DNA of 64,000 nt. Origin: Pycnopodia helianthoides. Lineage: Eukaryota; Echinodermata; Asteroidea; Forcipulatida; Asteriidae. The notes under the pieces were generated by a model. The model did no database searches, was not told the DNA's origin, and saw only the letters and a program-made list of their open reading frames with translations. Position numbers and translations under genes: made by a program. The stretch is from positions 816,001 to 880,000 of the forward strand of contig CM063260.1 in NCBI GenBank assembly GCA_032158295.1. Reading direction: 5' to 3'. Below are positions 63,291 to 64,000 of this stretch, in pieces; position 1 is the first letter of the stretch; each line of letters opens with the position of its first letter.

Positions 63291-63960
63291 CCAGACATGC
63301 CTGGCCTAACTACTCCGCAGTAAACCATGTTCCTTCCTGGATACATTGTGATGCATTTGAAGTATTTGTGCAACATGATCCTTGGGTTGCTTAGCTTTGG
63401 TTGGACCATGGAGATAGATACACAATGTAGTATTAAGGCCATAATATTGGTCATTTGTGGCCTGGCATGGCCTACTCCACAGTAAACCCTGTTCCTTCCT
63501 GGATACGTTCATAATGCATTTGAAGTATTTGTGCAACATGATCCTTAGCATTGCATTGCTTTAGTTGGACCATGCAAGCAGATAGTATTTAGGCCGTAAT
63601 ACATAGGTCACTTGTGGCCTGGCATGGCCTACCTGACCTACTCCACAGTAAACCCTGTTCCTTCTTGGATACATTGTGATGCATTTGAAGTATTTGTGCA
63701 ACATGATCCTTGGGTTGCATAGCTTCGGTTGGACCATGGAGGTAGATACACAATGTAGTATTTAGGCCATAATATTGGTCATTTGTGGCCTGGCATGGCC
63801 TACCTGACCTACTCCACTGTAAACCCTGTTCCTTCTGGATACATTGTGATGCATTTGAAGTATTTGTGCAACATGATCCTTGGGTTGCATAGCTTCGGTT
63901 GGACCATGGAGGTGGACCATGCAAGCAGATAGTATTAGGGCCATAATACATGGGTCATTT
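63291..63960. repeat. Tandem array of 160-172 bp units at the right edge
   Basis: Four copies share GGCCTGGCATGGCCTACCTG (from 63457, 63617 and 63787), AGTAAACCCTGTTCCTTC and GCATTTGAAGTATTTGTGCA then ACATGATCCTTGGGTTGCAT. The last copy has an internal repeat of TGGACCATGGAGG. It may continue past the window. Confidence 0.92.
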
Positions 63961-64000
63961 GTGTGTTCATTGGTGCAACAGAGCTGGGGATTACTTACTT

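Larger units (their letters stand above)
56488..64000. other. Region 5' of the first visible aPKC exon
   Basis: The exon at 56366-56487 begins inside a codon, so the start-codon exon lies here or beyond position 64000. I did not find the expected basic-aromatic N-terminal PB1 strand. The stretch holds a dispersed repeat, a G-rich run (58976-59021), a 129-bp duplication and a tandem array at the right edge. A GC-richer block at 60490-61150 could be a promoter or 5' UTR but has no proof. Confidence 0.5.

Overview
This is a eukaryotic, animal nuclear window. Genes are split into many small GT-AG exons, introns are AT-rich, and there are long simple repeats, tRNA-derived SINEs and short inverted-repeat elements. 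Two conserved developmental genes can be read exon by exon. The repeat style (a dispersed family built on a CCCAATTTCATAGAGCTGCT-like end, and Leu-tRNA-headed SINEs) together with the protein sequences suggests a marine deuterostome, most likely an echinoderm and perhaps a sea star. That placement is inference; no database search was run.

Positions 1-15985 contain no exon I can recognise. They look like the far 5' part or a long intron of the first gene, with simple repeats, a 62-bp and a 20-bp minisatellite, an inverted-repeat element with a tRNA-like core, and several GC-richer non-repetitive blocks that could be regulatory. Positions 15986-26775 (+ strand) hold four exons of the single invertebrate counterpart of vertebrate PRDM3 (MECOM/EVI1) and PRDM16: the C-terminal part of the PR (SET-like) domain, six N-terminal zinc fingers, two CtBP-binding motifs (PFDLS, PLDLS), three C-terminal zinc fingers and an acidic tail. 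The last exon is about 3 kb long and is crossed by three apparent single-base deletions. The N-terminal exons are not seen.

Positions 26776-41444 carry the presumed 3' UTR of that gene and a repeat-rich spacer with no recognisable gene. Positions 41445-56487 (- strand) hold fifteen exons of an atypical protein kinase C (PRKCI/PRKCZ counterpart): PB1, pseudosubstrate, C1, kinase domain with the atypical DYG motif, turn motif, and a hydrophobic motif with a natural Glu. Four single-base frame anomalies are seen in its exons or at a junction. The first coding exon (roughly 20-35 residues) is not identified. Positions 56488-64000 are repeat-rich and probably belong to the first intron or the upstream region.

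The two genes converge, with stop codons 14.7 kb apart. In human the same families are linked twice (MECOM with PRKCI at 3q26; PRDM16 with PRKCZ at 1p36), so this window probably preserves the pre-duplication neighbourhood. I see no sequence evidence that the genes act together. PRDM3/16 is a chromatin and transcription regulator, and aPKC is a cortical polarity kinase that works with PAR-6 and PAR-3. Seven or so single-base frame breaks in about 5 kb of otherwise well-conserved coding sequence suggest an indel-prone assembly rather than pseudogenes.
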